DNA of 54,067 bases, from IMG/VR virus record IMGVR_UViG_3300032087_000618, positions 1 to 54,067 of that record; one strand, 5' to 3'. Source of the DNA: a virus. Below are positions 21,916-31,641 of the stretch, piece after piece (the stretch's first letter is position 1; every line of letters begins with the position of its first letter). The notes beneath the pieces are model-generated. The model made no database searches. It was given only the letters and a program-made list of their open reading frames with translations, and was not told the DNA's origin. A program made the translations under genes and the position numbers.

Positions 21916-24132
21916 ATGCAAGAACCCGATGGATACATGGAAGCAGTAACTGATGAGGAATTGATGAACATCATTCACTCTGAAGTAGCTAACTCTCAAG
22001 GTAATTTCCTTGATAGCTCTGAGTTATCAGATGAGCGCGAGAAAGCTACATTCGAATATGCGATGCAGCCCCGAGGACACTTAGCTCCCCAAGGTGTATC
22101 AAAGATCGTGTCCTCGGACACCGTAGAGGCTATTGAGGGGTACTCAGCTGTACTTTCCGAGCTACTACTAAATAATAAAAAATTAGCAAAATTTATACCA
22201 TACTCTAATACTGCAAAAGGTGTACACGAAGCTCGAGTAGCTTCTGACGTTGTAAACTACTGCCTGTTCAAAAAGAACAAAGGCTGGGACCTTATCAACA
22301 CTTGGATGAAGTCAGCACTTCTTTGGAAGAATGCTGCAGTAGTCTGGGAGTACGTAGAGGATTACGACTGTACCTTTGAAGAGTATGAAGAGATCACACC
22401 CGAAGCTTTGGATGTATTACTAGCCGATAACGAAGTGGAAGTAGTAGGTGATCTATTTGTAAATGGGGTAGGTGTGTACGAAGATGTACGTATCAAGCGT
22501 ACCCATAATAAAAGTGGCATAAAGATCCGTAACATTGAACCGGAGTCTTTTATAATAAGCCAAGGTGCGTCTTCTATCCACGAAGCATCCTTCGTAGGTA
22601 TTAGAACAGAAATGACCCGATCAGAGATCCGTAAACAGTATCCTGATCATGCAATGAACATTGATTGGGACAACACAGCTCACGACAGCTATACGTTTGC
22701 CCAAGCTATTAATAATGAAAAAGCTGCCCGAAGGTCTGCTGTAGGACTGAGTAATATTAACTTTAACCCAGTTCAAGCATCAGAAGCAAACCAACTAGCT
22801 ACTGTCTTAGAGTGCTGGATGAGTGTTGACCGGGATGGCGATGGTATCGCAGAGCTTAAAAGATTTATCACAGTCGGAGATCATGTGCTCTTTGAAGAAG
22901 ATGTTGACTGTGTTCAAATCGCAGAACTTAAGGCTTTTGATATCCCACACGAGTGGGCTGGTCTATCTATGGCAGATATGACTCGACCTGCTACTCTGGC
23001 ATCTACAGCTATACTGCGTGGTTTTGTTGAGAATACTTACTTAACTAACTACTCCCCTAAGTTAGCTGATCCAAATGTGGTAGACTTTTCTGCATTGCAA
23101 AATATGAAGCCAAAACAAATTGTACCTACCAACGGAAACCCAGCAATGGCTATTAAGAACATGCCACCTGAGTCTCTGTCTACAGGTACAGTGCCTCTGC
23201 TTGAGTTCTTGCAGAAGCACAAAGAACAAGCCAATGGACTGTCAAAAGCAGCCCAAGGTCTTAATGATACTCTCTATGTGTCTGGGAACTCAGAACAGAA
23301 AGTATCTTCTGTGCAATCAGCAGCACAAACTCGCATTCAACATATCGCCCGAAGATTCATGGAAACCGGCTTAGCTGAACTCTGTGAAGGTGTGTATAAG
23401 ACGATGAAGATGGAAATGCGAACACAATCAGTTGGTTACTATGATCGTAATAACTTCTACAGTACAGTTGACATGAAAGATCTTCCAGATGAGATGATGT
23501 TACAAGTCGAGGCTGACGTAGGTGATGCAAGTAACAAAACTGTGTTAGGTAAAATGGCAATGATCGGAGACAAGGTATTACCTGCTCTAATGAAAGCAGG
23601 ATATCAGGGAGCAATAGATCCCACAGCTCCAGCATCAATTGCCTATAGAACCATTGAGGCATTAGGTGAAGATCCCTTAGACTACTTAGTAGACTACACT
23701 TCCGAAGAGTATAAGAAAACTTCAATGGAAGCCAAGAAGAAGCAAATGGCGCAAACTGAAAAGGCTAAAGAAGTAGCTGATCGAACTCAGCAGGCTAAGC
23801 TAGCTTTAGACCAAGCAAACGTAGATTATACGAATGTTCAGTCTCAGAACGCAATACAAGATAACCTTAAACAACTTGTAGTTGCTTTGGATAAATCATA
23901 TCAAGAATGGGCTAAGTTAAGTGTAACAGCACAAAAAGAAGGACTTGAAGTTCCACAACAACCTGATGTACAGGAAATGTACAAGATGGCTACGGAACTT
24001 GTTAATCAAACTATGACCCAGCCTAATGGAGGAAAACCTTCTACACCATCTCCGGAACAAGCTCAAAACCAACAGCTTACCCCAGAGATGATCCAAGGAT
24101 TCCTAAACCAGACAGGTGGAGGTATGATGTAA
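21916..24132 (+). CDS. Portal protein
   Basis: About 738 aa from the ATG at 21916, which has AGAGGAA at the right distance; an ATG at 21877 lacks one. Order and content fit a large P22/SU10-type portal: WEYVEDYDC, RDGDGIAELKRFITVGD, LADPNVVDFSALQNMKPKQIV, and a long Gln/Lys-rich helical C-terminus (KKKQMAQTEKAKEVADRTQQ) like the portal barrel, ending in a Pro/Gln-rich tail. It forms the dodecameric vertex through which DNA passes. The 145-base gap before it has a GCTGGA...TCCAGC inverted repeat but no gene. Confidence 0.88.
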   Translation: MQEPDGYMEAVTDEELMNIIHSEVANSQGNFLDSSELSDEREKATFEYAMQPRGHLAPQGVSKIVSSDTVEAIEGYSAVLSELLLNNKKLAKFIPYSNTAKGVHEARVASDVVNYCLFKKNKGWDLINTWMKSALLWKNAAVVWEYVEDYDCTFEEYEEITPEALDVLLADNEVEVVGDLFVNGVGVYEDVRIKRTHNKSGIKIRNIEPESFIISQGASSIHEASFVGIRTEMTRSEIRKQYPDHAMNIDWDNTAHDSYTFAQAINNEKAARRSAVGLSNINFNPVQASEANQLATVLECWMSVDRDGDGIAELKRFITVGDHVLFEEDVDCVQIAELKAFDIPHEWAGLSMADMTRPATLASTAILRGFVENTYLTNYSPKLADPNVVDFSALQNMKPKQIVPTNGNPAMAIKNMPPESLSTGTVPLLEFLQKHKEQANGLSKAAQGLNDTLYVSGNSEQKVSSVQSAAQTRIQHIARRFMETGLAELCEGVYKTMKMEMRTQSVGYYDRNNFYSTVDMKDLPDEMMLQVEADVGDASNKTVLGKMAMIGDKVLPALMKAGYQGAIDPTAPASIAYRTIEALGEDPLDYLVDYTSEEYKKTSMEAKKKQMAQTEKAKEVADRTQQAKLALDQANVDYTNVQSQNAIQDNLKQLVVALDKSYQEWAKLSVTAQKEGLEVPQQPDVQEMYKMATELVNQTMTQPNGGKPSTPSPEQAQNQQLTPEMIQGFLNQTGGGMM

Positions 24133-24152
24133 GGGGGTGATCCCATCTAATG

Positions 24153-24178
24153 AGGGGCCCACTACGGGCCCTTCAACT
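24153..24178 (+). other. Nine-bp stem-loop between portal and next gene
   Basis: GAGGGGCCC, loop ACTAC, GGGCCCTTC. No T-run follows, so more likely an RNA-stabilising or attenuating hairpin than a terminator. Confidence 0.4.
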
Positions 24179-24203
24179 TACGACACTAACCAGAGGAGAT
24201 ATA

Positions 24204-24557
24204 GTGGATAAGTATAAAAGCGGGGCTAAACGAAAGTTTAAACCCAAAATGGACCAACAAACCGGAGAGTACAAAGCTAATCCCTTTGGAGACTCCCAAA
24301 AAGCACTAACTACAGCAATGTTTGCTAAGAAAGAGAGAGATGAGTTCTTTACTGAAGCTTACTCTGATATCTTAGTAGATTTGTTTAGTCAGTGGTTAAT
24401 GACAGAACCTCATTGCTTAAAAGAACGTGAGTACTTATACCACGTAGCTATGGGCTTAGGGTCTGTTAAAGAACGTCTAATTAACGTAGAAACATTTGGG
24501 TTTAACCAAGAGTTAATAGACCATAATAAATCTCAAGAAGGAGATATAGATGGATAG
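24204..24557 (+). CDS. Hypothetical head-region protein (117 aa, GTG start)
   Basis: Not recognised. I place the start at GTG 24204, since GAGGAG lies five bases before it; the ATG at 24150 lies inside the preceding hairpin and has no ribosome site. N-terminus basic (DKYKSGAKRKFKPKMDQQ), rest helical with FFTEAYSDILVDLFSQWLM and LKEREYLYHVAMGLGSVKE. Located between portal and scaffold, and overlapping the next gene by eight bases; probably a small head or packaging factor. Confidence 0.6.
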   Translation: MDKYKSGAKRKFKPKMDQQTGEYKANPFGDSQKALTTAMFAKKERDEFFTEAYSDILVDLFSQWLMTEPHCLKEREYLYHVAMGLGSVKERLINVETFGFNQELIDHNKSQEGDIDG

Positions 24558-24753
24558 TGCAATACTAGATAAAGCTATCACTGCTACAGAAAATACAGTG
24601 ACTGCTATGATTAAAGAACTAGCTGCAGGTCCGGGTAAAGCCCGTTACCATGCAGAAACTTTCGTACATGCGTGTAATGCTTTAGATAGACTGAAGACGC
24701 TAAAGAAAGATACCCGAGCCCCTAAGAAGAAGGCGGCTGATAAACAGGACTAA
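24550..24753 (+). CDS. Small hypothetical protein (67 aa)
   Basis: Not recognised. All-helical N-terminal part (DSAILDKAITATENTVTAMI), Lys-rich C-terminus (KKDTRAPKKKAADKQD). GGAGATAT precedes the ATG within the preceding gene. Lies between portal and scaffold in the head operon. Confidence 0.6.
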   Translation: MDSAILDKAITATENTVTAMIKELAAGPGKARYHAETFVHACNALDRLKTLKKDTRAPKKKAADKQD

Positions 24754-24769
24754 AATAGGATAACAAATT

Positions 24770-25882
24770 ATGAGCAATGAAAACACTACAGCCTCTACCC
24801 AATCGGATGACGCTGGTTTTTACGCTGGTCAAGATGGTCAATCTATCGATGACATTCCAGTACCTTTGGGACCAATGGGCAAGTTACTTGGCATTGAAGC
24901 TGAAGGGGAATCTCTACCAAATGATGATGAATCTGATCTTGACCCGGAAGATTCTGTGGAAGAAGAAGATGTGCCCGAAATTGAAGACGCCACAGATGAA
25001 GACGATACCGATGATTATGAGGAAGACGCTGAAGACGATGAAGAGTATGAGGATGATGACGATGAGGATTCTACCCAAGATGACGATTTACCGGATGAAG
25101 AGGAAGTAGACTGGGACTATAAAGTACCCGTCAAGATTGATGGAGAAACAGAATATGTATCTTTGTCAGAACTTCGTAAAGGTTTTGCTACTGATCAACA
25201 CTTGTCTAAGAAGGGTAGAGAAGTTAGTGAGCTTGAAAAAGAATTAAAAGAGGAATACTCCGAAAAGACTAATCAAGCTATAGAACTAGGTAGTGTGTTA
25301 GCTATGCAACTCCAACAAGAAGAGGATGCGCTAGCTAAGAACTACCATGACTTAGAAGCTAAAATTGAGAAAGCTCGTGAAGATGGTGACAACTATGAGC
25401 TCAATGATCTCAAGGATAAACGTGAGACTGCCCAAAAGAAATATTGGGCTGCACGTAACAAACGTGAGACTGTACTTTCAACCTTGCAAGAAAAACAGCA
25501 AGAACAGTTCCAAGCACAAGTAGACGAACTGATGGAAAAGTTTGAGGAAGATATTAAAGTTATCTTACCAGACTTTGACGCAGAAGCTGTACGGCAGTTT
25601 GCATTGGATGAGGGTGTGCCTCAAGAGTTCCTTGATATCATTATGGATGCTAACGTTGTTAAGTTTGTAGATGATTATCGAAGACTTAAGCAGAAAACCA
25701 CAAAAGGATCTGCTAAACGTAAGACAGCACGAAAAGCAAAGGGTGTCCCAACTAAACGTAAAACTACAGCTTCCCAGCGGAAAGCACGAGATCAAGCCGC
25801 ATTACGACAAAAGGTTTTATCTGGTGAATCTTCGGAGGAAGGTGAATTAGAGTTTCTAAAGTCATTAAGTAAGTTCCGCTAA
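24770..25882 (+). CDS. Scaffolding protein
   Basis: 370 aa. Long acidic disordered N-terminal third (runs of Asp/Glu at residues 48-115), helical middle with coiled-coil features (KKGREVSELEKELKEEYSEK, NDLKDKRETAQKKYWAARNK), basic C-terminal end (KQKTTKGSAKRKTARKAKG) suited to coat binding. This composition and the place right before the major capsid protein are typical of phage scaffolds, which guide shell assembly and leave before DNA entry. Identified by composition and position, not by sequence family. Confidence 0.8.
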   Translation: MSNENTTASTQSDDAGFYAGQDGQSIDDIPVPLGPMGKLLGIEAEGESLPNDDESDLDPEDSVEEEDVPEIEDATDEDDTDDYEEDAEDDEEYEDDDDEDSTQDDDLPDEEEVDWDYKVPVKIDGETEYVSLSELRKGFATDQHLSKKGREVSELEKELKEEYSEKTNQAIELGSVLAMQLQQEEDALAKNYHDLEAKIEKAREDGDNYELNDLKDKRETAQKKYWAARNKRETVLSTLQEKQQEQFQAQVDELMEKFEEDIKVILPDFDAEAVRQFALDEGVPQEFLDIIMDANVVKFVDDYRRLKQKTTKGSAKRKTARKAKGVPTKRKTTASQRKARDQAALRQKVLSGESSEEGELEFLKSLSKFR

Positions 25883-25921
25883 TTATAGATTCAATCAAAT
25901 TATAATATAAGGAAATTAAAA

Positions 25922-26953
25922 ATGGCTGCAACAATTTTTGTAACTACTGGTACTCTTTCTGAGAAGGAAGATCTGGCGAACTTTATCTCCATGATCTCTC
26001 GTGAAGAGACTCCATTCTTGTCATCTATTGGCAAAACCACAGCTAAGGCTATCTATCACGAGTGGCAAACTGATGAGCTAGTAGCTCCCGGTTCTGGTGC
26101 TGTTGCTGAAGGTTCTACCTTTGCAACTGTAGCTGCTGCACAAGCTGCTGGCGGTGACCGTACTCGTCTTGGTAACTACACTCAGATCAACTCTAAAACT
26201 GTACAGGTCTCTGGATCTAAGCGTGCTGTTGATCAGGCTGGCGTTGCTGACGAATATGCATACCAGCTGAAGAAGCGTGGTACTGAGCTTCGTCGTGACC
26301 TCGAGCACGATGCTATCCACAGCTTCCACAGCAAGAACGGTTCTGGAACTCGTACTATGGGTGGCTATCAGGCTTACTGTAACGATGCCTCTCTCGTAGT
26401 AAACGGTGGTGAAACTGGTGCTTACACTGCTCCAGGTACTACTGGCGTAGGTACTGCTGGTACTATTAACCGTGGTGCTTCAGATGCTAACCTTAACGAC
26501 ATTGAGCTAAGCCAAGTTGATGACGTTATGCAAGCTATCTACGAAGCTGGCGGTAAAGCATCTACTTTGATGACTTCACCTCTAAACAAGCGTACCTTGT
26601 CTTCTAAAGCTCACGCTACTGGAAACAACACTGTACGTAACGTAGACGACACCGGTAAGATCCGTCAGAGCATTGAGTTGTTCGACAGTGACTTCGGTGA
26701 GATCCGCATTGTACCTAACTACATTATGGGTCTTGCACACAACACTGGAGCAGACGCTACTACTAACTCTGCTAACTACTGTGCGCTAGTATATGATCCC
26801 TCGTTCTTCAAGGTTGCTACTCTGCGTCCTCTTCAGGAAACTGAAGTTGGTCAGCAAGGCGATAGCACTATTGGACAGATCGTGGAAGAGTGTACTCTTG
26901 CAGTAACCAACCCTAAAGGTTGTGGCATGATCGTAGGTCTAGGCGGTAGCTAA
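25922..26953 (+). CDS. Major capsid protein (SU10-like, HK97 fold)
   Basis: 343 aa. The N-terminal pattern ISREETPFLSSIGKTTAKAIYHEWQTD and the later LKKRGTELRRDLEHDAI, TMGGYQAYC and STIGQIVEECTLAV match what I know of the SU10/DUF5309 coat family. Hundreds of copies form the shell. Codon use (many C-ending codons) is distinctly different from neighbours, as expected for the most highly expressed gene. A strong terminator follows at once. AAGGAAA precedes the ATG. Confidence 0.92.
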   Translation: MAATIFVTTGTLSEKEDLANFISMISREETPFLSSIGKTTAKAIYHEWQTDELVAPGSGAVAEGSTFATVAAAQAAGGDRTRLGNYTQINSKTVQVSGSKRAVDQAGVADEYAYQLKKRGTELRRDLEHDAIHSFHSKNGSGTRTMGGYQAYCNDASLVVNGGETGAYTAPGTTGVGTAGTINRGASDANLNDIELSQVDDVMQAIYEAGGKASTLMTSPLNKRTLSSKAHATGNNTVRNVDDTGKIRQSIELFDSDFGEIRIVPNYIMGLAHNTGADATTNSANYCALVYDPSFFKVATLRPLQETEVGQQGDSTIGQIVEECTLAVTNPKGCGMIVGLGGS

Positions 26954-26960
26954 GACTATT

Positions 26961-26989
26961 GGGGTCCCTTAGTGGGGCCCCTTCTTTTT
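26961..26989 (+). terminator. Rho-independent terminator after capsid gene
   Basis: GGGGTCC, loop CTTAGTG, GGGCCCC, then TTCTTTTT. It would set off high capsid mRNA levels from the tail genes. Confidence 0.85.
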
Positions 26990-27005
26990 ACCTGTTGGAG
27001 GGAAA

Positions 27006-27314
27006 ATGGATAATAAATTAATGAAGGCTAATGCTTCTGAGAAGAAGTTTCAAGTCCATCAAGATGTAACTGAGTATTTAAACTATGCTAAAGAATCACG
27101 TGATAAGCAAGCCCTAAGGGGCGATGCATCTCACTATAGGTCTTTTGCAATTATACCCGATGTTGTTGCACTTGAGATATTAACTAAACATGGTTTAAAC
27201 TTACATGAATCAGAGTTTATGAGCAACAAGGAAGACGTTGCTAAATTAAAAAGAATTATAAAATCAGAGTACCCGAATCTCTTAACATCTAATGTAACTA
27301 GAGGTCGTGGTTAA
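27006..27314 (+). CDS. Hypothetical protein (102 aa)
   Basis: Not recognised. Soluble, mixed charge; contains RGDASHYRSFAIIPDVVALE and LTKHGLNLHESEFMSNKEDV, ending TSNVTRGRG. GGAGGGAAA precedes the ATG. Sits between the capsid protein and the head-tail adaptor; a head completion or decoration role would fit the place but is not shown. Confidence 0.65.
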   Translation: MDNKLMKANASEKKFQVHQDVTEYLNYAKESRDKQALRGDASHYRSFAIIPDVVALEILTKHGLNLHESEFMSNKEDVAKLKRIIKSEYPNLLTSNVTRGRG

Positions 27315-27331
27315 AACAAAGGAGACAATAC

Positions 27332-28093
27332 ATGTCAACTCCATTATACGATGCCTTAGTTACTAAAGTGAGATCATGGGTTAACCGGGATTCTAATATA
27401 TTAACAGATTCTCTCGTAGCTGATTTCTTAGATTATTCAGCAGACTTGTGCTATAGAAAGCTAAGAGTACCCCCATTAGAGTATACTTACACATACTCAG
27501 CTGTTGATAGCAATGGCGTAGGGGAAACTAGTTTAACTCTTCCTACAGATTTATCAGAAATCATACAGATTAGAAAAATAGATTCTGAAGGTAACAGTTA
27601 TGTATTTGACGAAAAGTTATCCCTGCTGTCTATGCAAGATGATGACTATACCCACCTTCAAGAGTCCTATGCCCGTAAAGGCCCTGCAGTAATCTTTTAC
27701 CCCGCTGCTAAGCTAGGTGATGTGTACGAAATACACTACTATAGAAGGCTTACTGACTTAGACGCTAGGTACCTAGTTAACCAAGCTAACATAGACGCAG
27801 GGTTAGCAACAGCTTCTACTATTGATGCTGAAGGTGCTGTAGAGTTCCCTGCATCAAGTGGTAACTATTATGTAGGAGCAGAGGTACCTAACTGGCTTAG
27901 AGATAGCAATGAAAGAGTTTTGCTATGGGGTGCTATAGGTCATGCATTTGATTACGTTGGTGAAGATGAGAGATCAGCTAAGTACGTTGCTCAGCAACTA
28001 CAAGGTATACAAGAATTAAATCAGGAAGAAATTCAAAGAAAAGCAAGAGGTGGGTCTCACATACAGACTTACTCTAATACTGCTCAACTTTAA
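27332..28093 (+). CDS. Head-tail adaptor protein (gp6-like)
   Basis: 253 aa. N-terminal helical segment (LYDALVTKVRSWVNRDSNIL, FLDYSADLCYRKLRVPPLEY) followed by a beta domain with LTLPTDLSEIIQIRKI and EIHYYRRLTDLD, then a helical end (RVLLWGAIGHAFDYVGEDER). This is the usual look of the adaptor ring below the portal in P22/SU10-type podoviruses. GGAGACA precedes the ATG. Confidence 0.78.
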   Translation: MSTPLYDALVTKVRSWVNRDSNILTDSLVADFLDYSADLCYRKLRVPPLEYTYTYSAVDSNGVGETSLTLPTDLSEIIQIRKIDSEGNSYVFDEKLSLLSMQDDDYTHLQESYARKGPAVIFYPAAKLGDVYEIHYYRRLTDLDARYLVNQANIDAGLATASTIDAEGAVEFPASSGNYYVGAEVPNWLRDSNERVLLWGAIGHAFDYVGEDERSAKYVAQQLQGIQELNQEEIQRKARGGSHIQTYSNTAQL

Positions 28094-28105
28094 GGAGATA
28101 AGATA

Positions 28106-31100
28106 ATGGCTATTGAATATACACCAGAATCTAGCTTAGTGGCAGATCCTGCAGAGGGTGGGAGCTTTAGTGCTTCCAATGATGCAGAACTTGCTGGTGC
28201 TCAGTCATTTGCAGCTAAAGCAAAGTTAGCACAAATTGCTGCAGAACAGGCAGAAACCAATGCAGAAAACAGTGCTACTTCAGCTAGTGGTGCAGCATCA
28301 ACAGCCAGTACTTTTGCGACTAATGCAGCTAACAGTGCAACTGCTTCAGCTAACTCAGCTACAGCATCTGCTACATCTGCGACTAATGCAGCTAACAGTG
28401 CTACAGCAGCATCTGGCAGTGCCACAGATTCAGCAAACAGTGCTACAGCATCTGCAGGTTCAGCTACAGATTCAGCAAATAGCGCTACAGCATCCGCTTC
28501 GAGTGCTACAGCTTCAGCGGGTAGTGCTACAGACTCTGCCAATTCAGCAACAGCTTCAGCAAGTAGTGCTACAGATTCAGCTAACAGTGCCACAGCATCT
28601 GCAGGTTCAGCTACAGCAGCAGCTGGCAGTGCTACAGCAGCAGCTGGCAGTGCTACCTCAGCTTCTAATAGTGCCACAGATTCAGCAAACAGTGCTACAG
28701 CATCAGCTTCGAGTGCAACTGACTCAGCTAACTCTGCGACAGCTTCAGCTAACTCTGCAACTGCAGCAGCTGGTAGTGCAACTGCAGCATCTAATTCTGC
28801 AACTGCAGCATCTGGTAGTGCGACTGATGCAGCTAACAGTGCTACAGCAGCTGCTAACTCTGCGACTGCTTCTGCAGGCAGTGCCACTAGTTCATCTAAT
28901 AGCGCTACCTCAGCAGCAACTGCACAGACTGCCGCAGAAGCTGCAAGGGATGCAGCACTAGCAGCTTTTGATTCTTTTGATGACAGATACTTAGGTCAAA
29001 AATCCAGTGACCCCTCAACGGATAATGATGGCGATGCTCTTGTTGCAGGTACTTTATATTTTAATACCACAACAGATGCTATGATGGTTTATGAGGGAAG
29101 CTCATGGGTAGCTGCTTACGCTTCTTTATCAGGAGCATTAATTGCTAATAACAACCTGTCAGACTTAAACAATGCAGCTACAGCAAGAACTAACTTAGGT
29201 TTAGGCACAATTGCTACAGCAGCTGCTACAGATTATGTACCTGTAACTGGTGGTACTTTTACTGGTAACGTAGAGTCTCCAGAGTTTATAGGTACGCTTC
29301 AAGGTGAAGTAGTGTTCAAAGCTAAAGCTGGTGAAGCTATTACGAAAGGTGATGCTGTATACGTATCAGGTATTAGCGGGAACACTCCATTGGTATCTAA
29401 AGCAGATGCTGATGATGCAGCTAAGATGCCTGCTTTTGGATTATCTGCAGATACTGTTTCTGCAAACGCTGCTATGGAAGTTGTTATTTTAGGACAACTA
29501 AATAACATAGATACAAGCGGCTATGCCTTAGGAGATATTCTTTATGTATCGAATACCCCGGGAGCTCTTTCAGCTACTAAACCATCTGGAGAGTCTTCTC
29601 AGTTACAAAACATTGGCAAGGTAGAAAGGGTTCATGCAAGTACAGGTTCTATTCTGGTTTCAGGCTCAGGCCGTTCTGCTGCTACTCCAAACCTAAATGA
29701 TGGTCAATTCTTTTTAGGCAACGTATCAAATCAAGCAGTCAGCACTGACTTTACTACTTCTGTACTTGGAGAAATAAGTGCAGGCACTGGTATTGGTATA
29801 TCTGGCGGTGGGGTTATATCTAATAGCGCACCTGATCAGACTGTATCTTTAACAGGTACTGGGGCTACATCCGTTACAGGGACATACCCTAACTTTACTA
29901 TTGACAGCAGTGATAATAACACAACCTACACTGCATCAAACGGGATTACTCTCAGCGGCACAGACTTTCAGCTAACTGATACTAATGCAAAGCTAAACCT
30001 CACTGGCGGTACTATAACTAGTGGTGGGAACATCGGCCTTAAAGTAAGCCACGATGACTTCCAAGAAGGGATTATTAGCTACCGCAACCATGCTACATTT
30101 TCACCTAGTTATGTTTTTGAAAACGCTAGTGGTAGGACAGGTACTCTATATACACAAAATGATTTCCCAATGTGGCGTGATGGCACTACAAGCAATTCAT
30201 ACAAAGTGTGGACACAGGGCAACGATGGCTCAGGCTCAGGCTTAGATGCTGACCAGCTAGATGGTGTTGAAGCTACTGGTTTTGGTAGGTTTTATAACAA
30301 TGCAGTAATCACAGCTACAACTACAGCCGATCTAATAACGCAGTTGAGCAATAACTACGGAGCTTTTAATAATAACTATGTCACAGTTAAAGTTCAATGG
30401 TCTTATGCGGGTAGTGGTGATCTTGTAACAGGACATTCTACTATTGGTACTATTGAATTAGCGGGATGCCTTATTGAAACATGGGGTGGCACCTATAAGC
30501 ATATGCGTATAACAAGGCCAACAACAGGTACAGGTTTAACCAAGATTTGCGTATATAACGATCAAGGTAGCAGCTATAGCCCTGGTTGGAGAGAAATAAT
30601 ACAGGCTGATGGTACCGGTAAGATTGGTATTGGAACAAGCAGCCCCACAGCCCCTTTACATATTGATTCAGATACTAATCCAATGATTACTTTGGATAAC
30701 AATACTACAGGGGTTATTCCTCAGTTCCGAATATATAACGCTAATACTGCAAATGGTTATTTTGGAATAAACACTTTTGGTAATACAGGTAGGTTTACAC
30801 AAAACAGCAGTACAGGTACCCCAGGGTCTTTTACTTGGGAGCAAGGCTCACTTGGTGAAAAGATGAGGCTTAATAACCTAGGTAGATTAGGTATAGGGAC
30901 TACAGGCCCTGCCGCAGCTTTACACGTTGTAGGCTCTATTGTAGCTACTGGTAATATTACAGCTTACTACTCTGATGAACGTCTTAAAGATTTAAAGGGT
31001 ACTATTGAAAACCCCTTAGAAAAACTTAATACCTTAAACGGATACTACTACACCCCCAATGAAGAAGCAATCTTAGAGGGTGCGGAGTGGAATGGTTTAG

Positions 31101-31285
31101 AAGTTGGTGTATCAGCTCAAGAAGTTGAAAAAGTATTACCAGAAGTTATTAGGCCTTCTGCTATAGGTAAAGACTACAAAACTGTAGCCTATGAGAAGCT
31201 AACACCGTTACTTATCGAAGCTGTAAAAGAGCTATCAGAAAAAGTAGATAAACTTGAATCACGACTATATGAATTGGAGAAATAA
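28106..31285 (+). CDS. Tail fibre with Ala/Ser repeats and S74 self-cleaving chaperone
   Basis: 1059 aa. Residues about 55-272 consist of near-perfect seven-residue Ala/Ser/Asn/Thr repeats of the type SATDSANSATASAGS, a fibrous shaft. Then a marker segment YLGQKSSDPSTDNDGDALVAGTLYFNTTTDAMMVYEGSSW common in fibre proteins, beta-rich middle parts, and from about residue 950 a peptidase S74 domain: YYSDERLKDLKGTIENPLEK with the Ser956-Asp957 pair, ending in a coiled coil (KELSEKVDKLESRLYELE). The S74 domain folds the trimer and cuts itself off before Ser956. Receptor binding is the expected role. Confidence 0.92.
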   Translation: MAIEYTPESSLVADPAEGGSFSASNDAELAGAQSFAAKAKLAQIAAEQAETNAENSATSASGAASTASTFATNAANSATASANSATASATSATNAANSATAASGSATDSANSATASAGSATDSANSATASASSATASAGSATDSANSATASASSATDSANSATASAGSATAAAGSATAAAGSATSASNSATDSANSATASASSATDSANSATASANSATAAAGSATAASNSATAASGSATDAANSATAAANSATASAGSATSSSNSATSAATAQTAAEAARDAALAAFDSFDDRYLGQKSSDPSTDNDGDALVAGTLYFNTTTDAMMVYEGSSWVAAYASLSGALIANNNLSDLNNAATARTNLGLGTIATAAATDYVPVTGGTFTGNVESPEFIGTLQGEVVFKAKAGEAITKGDAVYVSGISGNTPLVSKADADDAAKMPAFGLSADTVSANAAMEVVILGQLNNIDTSGYALGDILYVSNTPGALSATKPSGESSQLQNIGKVERVHASTGSILVSGSGRSAATPNLNDGQFFLGNVSNQAVSTDFTTSVLGEISAGTGIGISGGGVISNSAPDQTVSLTGTGATSVTGTYPNFTIDSSDNNTTYTASNGITLSGTDFQLTDTNAKLNLTGGTITSGGNIGLKVSHDDFQEGIISYRNHATFSPSYVFENASGRTGTLYTQNDFPMWRDGTTSNSYKVWTQGNDGSGSGLDADQLDGVEATGFGRFYNNAVITATTTADLITQLSNNYGAFNNNYVTVKVQWSYAGSGDLVTGHSTIGTIELAGCLIETWGGTYKHMRITRPTTGTGLTKICVYNDQGSSYSPGWREIIQADGTGKIGIGTSSPTAPLHIDSDTNPMITLDNNTTGVIPQFRIYNANTANGYFGINTFGNTGRFTQNSSTGTPGSFTWEQGSLGEKMRLNNLGRLGIGTTGPAAALHVVGSIVATGNITAYYSDERLKDLKGTIENPLEKLNTLNGYYYTPNEEAILEGAEWNGLEVGVSAQEVEKVLPEVIRPSAIGKDYKTVAYEKLTPLLIEAVKELSEKVDKLESRLYELEK

Positions 31286-31287
31286 AA

Positions 31288-31635
31288 ATGCAATTTAATT
31301 GGAGAATAGATAGTTTAGATACTGATATAAATACTGGACTCATTCGTGCTGCCCATTGGGAGCTTTCTGCTTTTGAATGGGTAGACCTCGAAGGGGGTAA
31401 CGAGAATGATAAAATTTTACACAGAGAAAGGCTTTACGGTATATTAGATTTTTGGGATGCTACATCTGAGTCTGAAAGTTTTATAGATTGGGAAAGTGTA
31501 ACAGAAGAGAAAGTTATAGGTTGGGTTAAGGATTCTTTAGGAGAAGAAGAAGTTCTTAAATTAGAGGAATCTGTAGTTAACAATTTAAATCTTAAAATAA
31601 ACCCTGAAACTAAAACTAATTTACCTTGGGAGTAA
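31288..31635 (+). CDS. Conserved fibre-associated protein (115 aa)
   Basis: MQFNWRIDSLDTDINTGLIR followed by AAHWELSAFEW matches a small family often encoded directly after S74 fibres; I recall it as a domain of unknown function (DUF7936 type), but am not sure of the number. The C-terminal part (DWESVTEEKVIGWVKDSLGEEEVLKLEE) is acidic and helical. Starts two bases after the fibre stop, so co-translated; fibre assembly is a reasonable guess. Confidence 0.65.
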   Translation: MQFNWRIDSLDTDINTGLIRAAHWELSAFEWVDLEGGNENDKILHRERLYGILDFWDATSESESFIDWESVTEEKVIGWVKDSLGEEEVLKLEESVVNNLNLKINPETKTNLPWE

Positions 31636-31641
31636 TAATGT

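Noticed and set aside
24153-24178. Stem-loop after portal as a terminator
   Set aside because: Strong stem but no T-run follows, and the next gene starts within 30 bases; kept only as a stem-loop.
28201-28887. 228-codon minus-strand frame antisense to the fibre
   Set aside because: Product is an Ala/Val/Glu repeat that simply mirrors the Ala/Ser repeats of the fibre gene; no start signal.
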